Shown here one piece after another: positions 5,930-11,439 of a stretch of 26,645 nt of DNA. This DNA is from a virus. Under the pieces are notes generated by a model. It worked only from the letters and a program-made list of their open reading frames with translations. It was not told where the DNA came from and did no database searches. The stretch lies in IMG/VR virus record IMGVR_UViG_3300032561_000109, positions 1 through 26,645 of that record; one strand, 5' to 3'. The position numbers were made by a program, and so were the translations under genes. Each line of letters starts with the position of its first letter. Position 1 is the stretch's first letter.

Positions 5930-6084
5930 TTTGTTGATCCCCCATAAATTTGATGATCCATATAGTTTAATCGTTCTCTAAGTTGTGATAATTCTTTTGT
6001 TAAAAAATCAGCCCTGTATTGTAATTGTTTAATTTCTTCTTCTGCTCTTGCAAGCATTTTAAGTAACATTTCTTCTCTGTTCAT
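5926..6084 (-). CDS. Hypothetical 52-residue coiled-coil protein
   Basis: A short ORF starting ATG 6084 in an ATGA overlap with the Cro-like gene, and ending in an ATGA overlap with the next gene. It reads MNREEMLLKMLARAEEEIKQ... with heptad-like leucines (LQYRADFLTKELSQLRERL), so a likely dimeric coiled coil. Function unknown. The double overlap is strong support for translation. Confidence 0.65.
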   Translation of the reverse strand: MNREEMLLKMLARAEEEIKQLQYRADFLTKELSQLRERLNYMDHQIYGGSTK

Positions 6085-6314
6085 TGTAGTTCGGGCCAAA
6101 TAATGTGCCAGGACTTAGGAAATATATCCTTGCGAGTGATTAAACCATGCGACTCTTTTTCAAGGGTTGCGCCTAAAAATGCAAATTGCGATGATGGTAT
6201 GTTGTTTTTTCGCCACATTGATACAGCATTTGGTGAAATACCTACCAATTTAGCAACTTTTGTAGTACCACCTAGCAAATCAATTATTGCTGAATCTGTT
6301 AGTTTTAGCTTCAT
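6081..6314 (-). CDS. Cro-like HTH regulator
   Basis: A 77-residue protein with a helix-turn-helix at about residues 14-36 (GGTTKVAKLVGISPNAVSMW) and a C-terminus ending FPKSWHIIWPELQ, as in small Cro/YdaS-type phage repressors. It is the first gene of the leftward operon and faces the rightward recombination operon across a 112-bp control region, the usual place for Cro. No Shine-Dalgarno sequence is visible, and a -10-like TAAGAT lies 6 bp before ATG 6314, so the transcript may be leaderless. It probably represses one or both divergent promoters (inferred). Confidence 0.8.
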   Translation of the reverse strand: MKLKLTDSAIIDLLGGTTKVAKLVGISPNAVSMWRKNNIPSSQFAFLGATLEKESHGLITRKDIFPKSWHIIWPELQ

Positions 6315-6320
6315 TCAATT

Positions 6321-6349
6321 ATCTTACATCGTATGTCGTTATTTTGCAA
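6321..6349 (-). promoter_or_regulatory. Candidate leftward promoter (leaderless Cro-like gene)
   Basis: On the minus strand: -35-like TTGCAA (6344-6349), 17-bp spacer, -10-like TAAGAT (6321-6326), each 4 of 6 matches. Transcription would start near 6314, the A of the ATG. An imperfect palindrome ACAT-cgt-ATGT at 6326-6336 overlaps it and could be an operator. Confidence 0.45.
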
Positions 6350-6356
6350 ATAGTTC

Positions 6357-6384
6357 TTGACAGCCTATGAAATATGCTTACAAT
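6357..6384 (+). promoter_or_regulatory. Strong rightward sigma70-type promoter
   Basis: TTGACA (6357-6362, 6 of 6) and TACAAT (6379-6384, 5 of 6) at 16-bp spacing. The start would be near 6391, giving a leader of about 36 bases to ATG 6427, with AAGGGGA as the ribosome site. It drives the recombination genes and shows that host RNA polymerase can read the early region. Confidence 0.8.
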
Positions 6385-6391
6385 CAATTTT

Positions 6392-6407
6392 ATAGCAATT
6401 TCGCTAT
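6392..6407. promoter_or_regulatory. Inverted repeat at rightward start site, operator candidate
   Basis: ATAGC (6392-6396) and GCTAT (6403-6407) flank 6 bases, exactly at the predicted start site of the rightward promoter. This is a plausible Cro-like operator or a 5' hairpin. Short repeat, so moderate confidence only. Confidence 0.4.
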
Positions 6408-6426
6408 GTATCTAAGGGGAATTTAG

Positions 6427-6627
6427 ATGGGTGAATTAAATCAACTAATGATTGAAATGGAAGAACGCTTAGAAATGGCGTTGGATAACATGGAGCATGG
6501 CACATACTTAGCACAAGACGATATAGATGTTATTCGTGCAGCTTGTGGCAAACCTAACAACAAACGCAATGTATTACTTCAGTCTGTATTTAACGACTTT
6601 GGCAATATTTTTAGGAGCGCACCATGA
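6427..6627 (+). CDS. Hypothetical 66-residue protein
   Basis: First gene of the rightward recombination operon, behind a strong promoter and AAGGGGA ribosome site. It is acidic and helical: MGELNQLMIEMEERLEMAL, then an AQDDIDVIRAACGKP motif and FNDFGNIF near the end. Small phage proteins with this DDI(D/E)VIRxACG pattern occur directly before ERF-type genes (recalled). Overlaps the ERF gene by ATGA. No known function; translational coupling suggests a role near recombination. Confidence 0.65.
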   Translation: MGELNQLMIEMEERLEMALDNMEHGTYLAQDDIDVIRAACGKPNNKRNVLLQSVFNDFGNIFRSAP

Positions 6628-7070
6628 ATCAATCAGAGTCAATCGCTAAATTAGCAACTGCTTTGTCAATTGTTCAGGGAAAACTTACTCATGCTAAAAA
6701 AGATTCAGCAAATCCGTTTTTCCAGTCTAAGTACGCTGATCTTGAGTCTGTGTGGGATGCTTGCCGTGATCTTTTGGCTGCAAACGGCCTTAGTGTTATG
6801 CAATTCCCTGGCGAGTTTATTGACGGCACAATGTCAATGACCACAGTTTTAGCTCATAGTTCTGGTGAATGGATTGGTCAAGAAATGTCTATGCCAATAG
6901 TTAAAGCTGATCCGCATGGAATTGCATCGGCCATAACATACATGAGAAGGTTATCGGTAGCATCGGTAGTAGGGGTTGTGCCTGGAGATGATGATGATGG
7001 AAATTCAGCTTCAGGAGTAGTAAACAAATCTAGTTCAGCAATGAAAACCATAGCCAAAGATATTTTATAA
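6624..7070 (+). CDS. erf: ERF-family single-strand annealing protein
   Basis: A 148-residue protein with the ERF core: LATALSIVQGKLTHAKKDSA near the N-terminus, NPFFQSKYADLESVWDACRD at 27-46, and ADPHGIASAITYMRRLS (about 95-111) followed by acidic PGDDDDG. ERF of P22 anneals complementary single strands during recombination and genome circularisation. It is shorter than many family members (about 200) and lacks a long C-terminal part. It works with the RecB-like exonuclease downstream and perhaps the SSB-tailed protein next to it. Confidence 0.9.
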   Translation: MNQSESIAKLATALSIVQGKLTHAKKDSANPFFQSKYADLESVWDACRDLLAANGLSVMQFPGEFIDGTMSMTTVLAHSSGEWIGQEMSMPIVKADPHGIASAITYMRRLSVASVVGVVPGDDDDGNSASGVVNKSSSAMKTIAKDIL

Positions 7071-7080
7071 AGGAAACAAC

Positions 7081-7341
7081 ATGGCATATATACCTAAAGA
7101 AGGATCAGGAAGTCTATTTAAAAATGATCGCAAAACAACCGACAATCACCCTGATTACACAGGCACAATTATGGTGGCTGGTAAAGAAATGTGGCTTTCG
7201 GGTTGGGTTAAAGAAGGTAAAAAGGGTAAGTTTTTTAGTATTTCAATTGGCAAAGAAAAATTATCTATGGGATTTAAAGCTGCTGGATCGGATGAGTTAC
7301 CTAAATCTGATCCTTTTATTGATGATAGTGTTCCTTTTTAG
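7081..7341 (+). CDS. Small protein with SSB-like acidic tail
   Basis: An 86-residue protein preceded by AAGGAAAC. The N-terminus is SGSLFKNDRKTTDNHPDYTG; the middle has short beta-strand-like pieces (KEMWLSGWVKEGKKGKFFSI). The C-terminus is DPFIDDSVPF, very like the DDDIPF tip by which bacterial SSB recruits partners. I infer a small OB-like single-strand DNA-binding protein or an SSB mimic. The place between ERF and the exonuclease supports this. The fold itself cannot be shown from sequence by eye. Similar proteins are often listed as hypothetical in phages. Confidence 0.6.
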   Translation: MAYIPKEGSGSLFKNDRKTTDNHPDYTGTIMVAGKEMWLSGWVKEGKKGKFFSISIGKEKLSMGFKAAGSDELPKSDPFIDDSVPF

Positions 7342-7350
7342 GAGATAGTT

Positions 7351-7557
7351 ATGCAGAACCAAATTAAAGACATTATTGAAACTAAATACACGGAAAAAGT
7401 ATGGATGGGTGTCAATGTTGATGAAGAACAACAACTCATTAGTTTTAGACCTGAAGATTTAGCATCAGTCATTAAGGCGGTTCTGCTTGTTGCAGCAGAC
7501 TTATGCGTATTTCAAGAAGATAGCATGAGAATTACTAACTACTCTAAGGGCATTTAA
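7351..7557 (+). CDS. Hypothetical 68-residue protein
   Basis: Small protein of unknown function in the recombination operon, preceded by AGGAGA at good spacing. It begins MQNQIKDIIETKYTEKVWMG, has a mixed strand/helix look, and a hydrophobic helix SVIKAVLLVAADLCVF that is too polar at its ends for a clear membrane span. Its stop overlaps the next start (TAATG). No family recognised. Confidence 0.6.
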   Translation: MQNQIKDIIETKYTEKVWMGVNVDEEQQLISFRPEDLASVIKAVLLVAADLCVFQEDSMRITNYSKGI

Positions 7558-7802
7558 TGGCCTGCAAAAACTGTAAATTTTATGTATTTATGCAAAATGA
7601 TATGCTTGGTGCTTGTAAGCTCAATCCTGTTGTGGTTAATAAATCGCCATCAGATTGGTGCGGTCAAGAAATCCCAGCAAAATATGAAGCAACAATAGTT
7701 CCAGATGCACCTTTAGATATAAAATTTGTATATGACATCAACACGGATGAAGTAAAACCAAAAAGGGGAAGAAAAAGTGCTAATAAAGGACAGCCAAAGT
7801 GA
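7557..7802 (+). CDS. Hypothetical four-cysteine (zinc-binding?) protein
   Basis: An 81-residue protein with C3xxC6, C20 and C35 in CKNCKFY, GACKLNPVVV and WCGQ, a spacing seen in a class of small phage proteins thought to bind zinc or an iron-sulphur cluster. The C-terminus is basic (KPKRGRKSANKGQPK). It starts on a TAATG overlap and its end overlaps the exonuclease gene by 26 bp. Function unknown; DNA or RNA binding is a guess. Confidence 0.65.
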   Translation: MACKNCKFYVFMQNDMLGACKLNPVVVNKSPSDWCGQEIPAKYEATIVPDAPLDIKFVYDINTDEVKPKRGRKSANKGQPK

Positions 7803-8544
7803 GTCGGGCCATTGGTATGACAAGAATGGCAATCCAGCCTATGAAATTATTGGTGCGAATGGAAAACAAAGGAACACAACCTTACGAGATGCTAAAAAAC
7901 TCGGTTTATTGCCCAGCGTTACCACAGTCATCGGAGCAGTTGCAAAGCCAGGACTTAACAGATGGCTTCAAGAACAGGCCATCCTCGCTGCACTTACATT
8001 ACCTCGCTTAGAAGGCGAAAAAGAGTCTGATTGGCTTAGTAGGGTATTAAACGATAGCAAAGCACAAGGAAAAGATGCTGCGGCAAGAGGAACTGCCATT
8101 CACAACATCATTGAGAGCTTCTTTGACGGCATTTTGCTAGAATCAGTACCTACCTATTGCCGTAACGTAGAAAACGCCTTACAAGCCGCTTATGGGGCTA
8201 GAGCGTGGCTTCCTGAACAGTCTGGTAGCCATGAGCTAGGATTTGGTGGAAAAGTCGATTTACACGCCAAAGCAGACAAGATTAAGGGTGTGCCAGGGGT
8301 GGTTGTAGATTTTAAGACTAAAGAAGTCCCTTTGGATAAAGTCGTACCCTATGACGAGCATATCATGCAAATGGCGGCATACCGTGAAATGCTTGGTTTA
8401 GAACACGCTCGATGCGGAATTATGTTTATAAACGGATTGACCAATGAAGTGAAATTGTGCGAAATTCCAGAAGATGAGCTGCAAAAGGGATTAAAGTGCT
8501 TTTTTCACTTATTACGCTTTTTTCAGTTAAAATCGGGACTATAG
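7777..8544 (+). CDS. RecB-family (PD-(D/E)XK) exonuclease
   Basis: A 255-residue nuclease with the RecB/Cas4-type motifs in order: GTAIHNIIE with H109, GFGGKVDLH with D161, VVDFKTK with D178 and K180, and QMAAYREM with Q198 and Y202. These are the metal and catalytic positions of the family. As lambda Exo partners Bet, it probably resects DNA ends to give single strands for the ERF protein. Start is GTG at 7777 with AGGGGAAG upstream; the 26-bp overlap with the preceding gene is typical. Last gene before a non-coding region. Confidence 0.85.
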   Translation: MLIKDSQSESGHWYDKNGNPAYEIIGANGKQRNTTLRDAKKLGLLPSVTTVIGAVAKPGLNRWLQEQAILAALTLPRLEGEKESDWLSRVLNDSKAQGKDAAARGTAIHNIIESFFDGILLESVPTYCRNVENALQAAYGARAWLPEQSGSHELGFGGKVDLHAKADKIKGVPGVVVDFKTKEVPLDKVVPYDEHIMQMAAYREMLGLEHARCGIMFINGLTNEVKLCEIPEDELQKGLKCFFHLLRFFQLKSGL

Positions 8545-8550
8545 AATTTA

Positions 8551-8606
8551 TGGGGCTGGCATTGGTGATCCCCCGCCAAAAATCCTTCCGTGAGGTGTCA
8601 GCCCCA
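8551..8606 (+). ncRNA. Strong RNA hairpin after the exonuclease gene
   Basis: TGGGGCTG (8551-8558) pairs perfectly with CAGCCCCA (8599-8606). With G-U pairs the stem extends to about 13 base pairs around a 30-base loop. It begins 6 bases after the exonuclease stop. No U-run follows, so it is not a standard terminator. It may protect or process the mRNA end, or be part of a small RNA. Confidence 0.45.
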
Positions 8607-8610
8607 CCCT

Positions 8611-8626
8611 GTTGTAAAAATACAAC
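8611..8626 (+). terminator. Second small hairpin, possible weak terminator
   Basis: GTTGTA-AAAA-TACAAC is a perfect 6-bp stem with a 4-base loop, 4 bases after the larger hairpin, followed by an A/T-rich stretch rather than a clean U-tract. The stem is weak. It could end transcription together with the first hairpin. Confidence 0.3.
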
Positions 8627-8648
8627 ATTCAAATTATTTTTAAGAATA

Positions 8649-8662
8649 TTGACCTAGATCAA
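8649..8662. promoter_or_regulatory. FNR/ANR-box-like palindrome
   Basis: TTGACCTAGATCAA differs at one arm position from the FNR-type consensus TTGAT-N4-ATCAA. A -10-like TAAATT (8685-8690) lies about 29 bp from its centre, the spacing of an activator overlapping the -35 region. If used, transcription would begin near 8697 and read the small-gene operon. Alternatively TTGACC is simply a -35 with TCAAAT at 17 bp. Confidence 0.35.
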
Positions 8663-8697
8663 GATTTTTATTCAAATTCTGTACTAAATTACATACA

Positions 8698-8764
8698 TCA
8701 GGTCAACGACACTATTCAGCTCTATGGCTCTTAGAGATTTCAGACTAAAAAGACTTTGACCTGA
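8698..8764 (+). promoter_or_regulatory. 9-bp inverted repeat in leader of small-gene operon
   Basis: TCAGGTCAA (8698-8706) and TTGACCTGA (8756-8764) are perfect inverted copies with 49 bases between them, followed by a T-rich stretch and then GGGGGAAAT before ATG 8787. As RNA it would form a leader stem with a large loop. As DNA it gives two AGGTCAA half-sites, a third copy being in the palindrome at 8649. Confidence 0.45.
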
Positions 8765-8786
8765 CTTTTTTAATTTTGGGGGAAAT

Positions 8787-8891
8787 ATGAAAGCAACTTT
8801 AATAGAATTAGCATTAGGTGGCCTTATGGGTCTGGTTATTGCAATTGTTATTTTTGGTGTTAATTATTTACGGACAGGGTATGTAATATGA
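8787..8891 (+). CDS. Small single-span membrane protein
   Basis: A 34-residue ORF behind an excellent GGGGGA ribosome site, overlapping the next gene by ATGA. It consists almost entirely of one hydrophobic helix (LALGGLMGLVIAIVIFGVNY) with a short charged end LRTGYVI. First gene of the plus-strand small-gene operon. Function unknown. The strong start signal and overlap make it more than a chance ORF. Confidence 0.6.
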   Translation: MKATLIELALGGLMGLVIAIVIFGVNYLRTGYVI

Positions 8892-9106
8892 TTGATAAAT
8901 CTGAATTTACTATCCGAATGATGGAAACCCTTAAAAATAGGGAAATGTTCAAAAATAGAGCGCAGATTACTTTATTACTAGAACGCAGGGGTAAAACTTT
9001 AGAAGCAAAACGTAAACTAATAATGATTGCTAATTCGCCATTGTTCTATGCTTTTGGATATGAATACAACGCTCAAGAAGGAAGAAATTATGGTTTTGGA
9101 TACTGA
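8888..9106 (+). CDS. Hypothetical 72-residue basic protein
   Basis: Starts on the ATGA overlap with the small membrane-protein gene. The sequence is basic and helical in the first 45 residues (SEFTIRMMETLKNREMFKNR, ERRGKTLEAKRKLIM) with an aromatic tail FGYEYNAQEGRNYGFGY. No recognised family or catalytic motif. Its last 17 bases overlap the next gene, and that gene's ribosome site lies within it. Confidence 0.6.
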   Translation: MIDKSEFTIRMMETLKNREMFKNRAQITLLLERRGKTLEAKRKLIMIANSPLFYAFGYEYNAQEGRNYGFGY

Positions 9107-9338
9107 ATTTGACGTGCCTGATAGGGCTAATTACAAGTGCTATAAGTTAGGCAATGTAATGTATATACCTCATTATGAGTTACCTGGTGTGTTTGTAGGC
9201 CCTAGTAAACGTAAAGAAAGCAAGTTTATACGAGCAGATTACGTTGCACGACACTTCTATAAAAGTGAGCTTGTAAAGATGGGTGCTACAGAACATATTG
9301 AGCAGCTTTGGACAACTTCAGCAAGGGATCAAAAATGA
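9090..9338 (+). CDS. Hypothetical 82-residue protein
   Basis: I chose ATG 9090 because AAGGAAG precedes it at normal spacing; a longer frame from 9027 would start deep within the previous gene. The sequence has strand-like segments (KCYKLGNVMYIPHYELPGVF) and a basic middle (PSKRKESKFIRADYVARHF). No family recognised. The stop overlaps the next ATG by ATGA. Confidence 0.55.
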   Translation: MVLDTEFDVPDRANYKCYKLGNVMYIPHYELPGVFVGPSKRKESKFIRADYVARHFYKSELVKMGATEHIEQLWTTSARDQK

Positions 9339-9550
9339 GTTTATGGGATGAAGCTGGCGAACTTGAAAAAATCGCTAATCAAATAAGCTGTTTAGGCAAT
9401 GTTTTAGAGTTAGTTGCTGAAAAACTTACAGAAAATACAGAAAGTGGCACTCTTTGGCTTTGTAAAGATGTTTGTGTCAATATCTCTGAGCGTTTAGATA
9501 AAAGCATGGTTGCTCTGTTAAACATGGACATGGACAATAAAAAGAAATGA
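9335..9550 (+). CDS. Hypothetical 71-residue acidic helical protein
   Basis: Starts at ATG 9335 in an ATGA overlap with the previous gene, with AAGGGAT upstream; an in-frame start at 9308 would be inside that gene. It reads MSLWDEAGELEKIANQISCL, then a long acidic helix with regular leucines and a final NMDMDNKKK. Probable helical bundle or coiled coil. Three cysteines have no metal-site spacing. Function unknown. Confidence 0.55.
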   Translation: MSLWDEAGELEKIANQISCLGNVLELVAEKLTENTESGTLWLCKDVCVNISERLDKSMVALLNMDMDNKKK

Positions 9551-9846
9551 ATAATGAACCAGTAGCGTGGATGCACAAAGAAAGCGGTCAAGTATTTGCT
9601 GGTATGGGAAGCCCAATAAAACCTGATGATTTTATTCCACTCTACACCCATCCAGCAAAGACTTATGAGGATGCCATTGAGGAGTGCGCTCAAAGAGCAG
9701 AAGCCTATGCTTACATGAGTCCAAACTTTACGGCATTGGCTGGAGAATTAAGAGCAATACTAAGAAAGGCACAAGAGAATCCATTACAAGATAAATTAGA
9801 TGCTATTGCTAATAAAGTTGTTTTTGGAAAGGCACAAGAGAAATGA
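9547..9846 (+). CDS. Hypothetical NNEPVAWM/IPLYTHPA protein, copy 1
   Basis: A 99-residue protein starting on an ATGA overlap. It shares two motifs with the protein at 10303-10602: NNEPVAWM (N-terminus here) and IPLYTHPA (about residues 30-37), plus the ending RAILRKAQ. The PVAW...PLYTHPA pair is widespread in small phage proteins and around DUF551-like sequences (recalled), with no known function. Between the motifs the sequences are unlike. Its C-terminus repeats FGKAQEK after an earlier LRKAQEN. Confidence 0.65.
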   Translation: MNNEPVAWMHKESGQVFAGMGSPIKPDDFIPLYTHPAKTYEDAIEECAQRAEAYAYMSPNFTALAGELRAILRKAQENPLQDKLDAIANKVVFGKAQEK

Positions 9847-10121
9847 GATTAACGACTGAAAAGGTATTAAACGATATTGGAGAGTACTTACAAGAAAACA
9901 TAGAACTGCCGTGGGGCACAGCTCAAGTAATTCTCATGGAGGCTCAGGAAGTCATTGAGAGTCAGCGTAAGCAGCTTGTACATCTTAACAAGATGGTTGT
10001 CTGGGCTGAAGACATTACTATGACAGGCACTCAATCTGAAGAGTATGAGAACGGATTTTGGGACGCAGTGCAGTATGTTAAGACAATACAGTCGCAGCAC
10101 GGACTTACAGGGATGAACTAA
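9843..10121 (+). CDS. Hypothetical 92-residue helical protein
   Basis: Starts on an ATGA overlap with the previous gene. It begins MRLTTEKVLNDIGEYLQENI and continues helix-rich with a leucine/isoleucine middle (AQVILMEAQEVIESQRKQLV) and an aromatic acidic part (EYENGFWDAVQYV). No known motif. The stop overlaps the next start (TAATG). Its role is unknown. Confidence 0.6.
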   Translation: MRLTTEKVLNDIGEYLQENIELPWGTAQVILMEAQEVIESQRKQLVHLNKMVVWAEDITMTGTQSEEYENGFWDAVQYVKTIQSQHGLTGMN

Positions 10122-10306
10122 TGGCGGATATAACAATGTGTCGAGATGAGACCTGTAAGAAGCGAGAGAGGTGTTATCGCTTTACTGCTAGAGCTACACC
10201 AGAGTATCAGTCTTACTTTGTGGATAGTCCTAGAGAAGGTAAGGATTGTAAATACTTTAGTGATAACGAAGATAAAACTAAACGATTAAGAAAGAACTGT
10301 GAATGA
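10121..10306 (+). CDS. Hypothetical small cysteine-motif protein (MADITMC type)
   Basis: A 61-residue protein reading MADITMCRDETCKKRERCYR, with C7, C12, C18 and C43 (in GKDCKYF) as possible zinc ligands. This MADITMC...CYR...C.YF pattern is a recurring small phage protein type; no function known to me. Tail is basic. Starts on TAATG overlap, ends in ATGA overlap with the next gene. Confidence 0.65.
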   Translation: MADITMCRDETCKKRERCYRFTARATPEYQSYFVDSPREGKDCKYFSDNEDKTKRLRKNCE

Positions 10307-10602
10307 ACAATGAACGCAGTCTTGCTAAAGAAATAACAGAAGGTTTAAAGGCACTTGAGGCTATGCGAAACAATGAACCAGTAGCGTGGATGTTGCTAGG
10401 ATTGGAAGACCGCAAGCCAAAGTTAATTAACTTACAGGTGATTGACCATCTTGAAGGCACATGGATTCCACTCTACACCCATCCAGCAGACCTAACAGAT
10501 GAGGAAATAAATGAAATTGTTTGGCAACAAAACTTATTGCTTGGCAATGATGATTTAAGAAAGTTTGCTAGAGCAATACTAAGAAAGGCACAAGGAAAAT
10601 GA
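10303..10602 (+). CDS. Hypothetical NNEPVAWM/IPLYTHPA protein, copy 2
   Basis: A 99-residue relative of the protein at 9547-9846: NNEPVAWM at about 23-30, IPLYTHPA at about 55-62 and the ending RAILRKAQGK. It differs by an extra 22-residue helical N-terminus (ERSLAKEITEGLKALEAM) and a middle DLTDEEINEIVWQQN. Shared DNA runs at both motifs suggest local duplication of the gene ends rather than chance. ATGA overlap at both ends. Confidence 0.65.
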   Translation: MNNERSLAKEITEGLKALEAMRNNEPVAWMLLGLEDRKPKLINLQVIDHLEGTWIPLYTHPADLTDEEINEIVWQQNLLLGNDDLRKFARAILRKAQGK

Positions 10603-10814
10603 TTGATTTTCTAAATAACGGCAAAGTCTTAATTAGTTCTAGGTATGACGAAAACCCACTTAAACCACGTTATATAGAACACGATTCAGATATGCTTGAA
10701 TTGCAAAAGTGGCTTATTGGTGATCCTTATAAGCTGCGCTTTGAATACTGGTGCAATGTGGCCTATATTTTTATACTTTGTTTTATAGTTTTAATAATTG
10801 CACTTAGAAATTGA
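10599..10814 (+). CDS. Hypothetical protein with C-terminal membrane anchor
   Basis: A 71-residue protein: about 50 polar residues (MIDFLNNGKVLISSRYDENP, then LELQKWLIGDPYKLRFEY) followed by one strong hydrophobic segment (VAYIFILCFIVLIIAL) and RN at the end, so a tail-anchored inner-membrane protein with its N-terminal part in the cytoplasm. Overlaps both neighbours. Function unknown; a membrane-located host-takeover or exclusion role is only a guess. Confidence 0.6.
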   Translation: MIDFLNNGKVLISSRYDENPLKPRYIEHDSDMLELQKWLIGDPYKLRFEYWCNVAYIFILCFIVLIIALRN

Positions 10815-11239
10815 AGCCATTTAGCCAATATTTACACGATAAGTATGATGCGCCTGCTCGTAAAGCTGTATCCGACTGGATACAAATGAAATGGGGCGTA
10901 GAGTGTAAAGATAACCCTAATAAGTATGGAGTTGACCTAATCGTTTGTCGATCAGATGTTCCAGTTGGTGCGCTTGAGGTAGAAGTTCGACAAGAAGGTT
11001 TTGATCAATTTGGTAGTATTCATAAAGCGCAACGTAAAGACAAGCTAACTCTAGGCAATCTGCCTGTTCTATTTTTTGCTTTAACTCACGACTTACATCG
11101 TGCTTATTGGGCAAAAGTAAGCTCTTTAGAGAATTGCCCATTAATTGAAGTTCCTAACAAATATGTTGCTAAAGGGGAGTTATTTTACGACTGCCCCATC
11201 AAATTATTTAAAATAGCTGAATTAACAGACTTATTTTAA
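10811..11239 (+). CDS. Possible PD-(D/E)XK-fold protein
   Basis: A 142-residue protein, largest of this operon. It has YGVDLIVC with D42, then GALEVEVRQ with E56 and E58, which has the strand-acid-strand look of a restriction-endonuclease-type active site (D...ExE; the usual lysine is replaced by glutamate, seen in some families). HKAQRKDKL follows at 71-79. Start is TTG at 10811 overlapping the previous stop (TTGA); no Shine-Dalgarno is seen, so translation is probably coupled. Function not certain: a nuclease, or a fold relative without activity. Its stop overlaps the convergent minus-strand gene. Confidence 0.5.
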   Translation: MKPFSQYLHDKYDAPARKAVSDWIQMKWGVECKDNPNKYGVDLIVCRSDVPVGALEVEVRQEGFDQFGSIHKAQRKDKLTLGNLPVLFFALTHDLHRAYWAKVSSLENCPLIEVPNKYVAKGELFYDCPIKLFKIAELTDLF

Positions 11240-11439
11240 TACTTCCTCATATTAGGCAAAGGAGCTTCTTTTTGGCTTGCTTGATGTGGATGGTGAGCTT
11301 TCTCCATAGGCAAAGCAATATGTTTGTCTAGCTTCTTTTCTAAGCGATCTACACGATCTTCTGTGCGATGCTCAGAGTCTTTAACATAATGACCTGTTTT
11401 TGTAGATTTTTGCTTATGTTCTTTAATTTCAAATGCCAT
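11236..11439 (-). CDS. Hypothetical charged 67-residue protein
   Basis: Last gene of the late operon. ATG 11439 is chosen because GGAG lies 7 bases upstream; a TTG at 11451 gives a longer form. The sequence is highly charged (EIKEHKQKSTKTGHY, RTEDRVDRLEKKLDKHI) with a probable short coiled coil, then HHPHQ and a basic end. No family recognised. It overlaps the endolysin gene by 11 bp and the facing plus-strand gene by 3-4 bp at the stops. Confidence 0.55.
   Translation of the reverse strand: MAFEIKEHKQKSTKTGHYVKDSEHRTEDRVDRLEKKLDKHIALPMEKAHHPHQASQKEAPLPNMRKY

Noticed and set aside
8550-8655. 35-codon ORF starting MGLALVIPRQKSF in the non-coding region
   Set aside because: No ribosome site at proper spacing, and the sequence is better explained by the hairpin.
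8545-8786. tRNA gene or retron-type RNA
   Set aside because: The hairpins do not form a cloverleaf, and no reverse transcriptase gene is present in the window.
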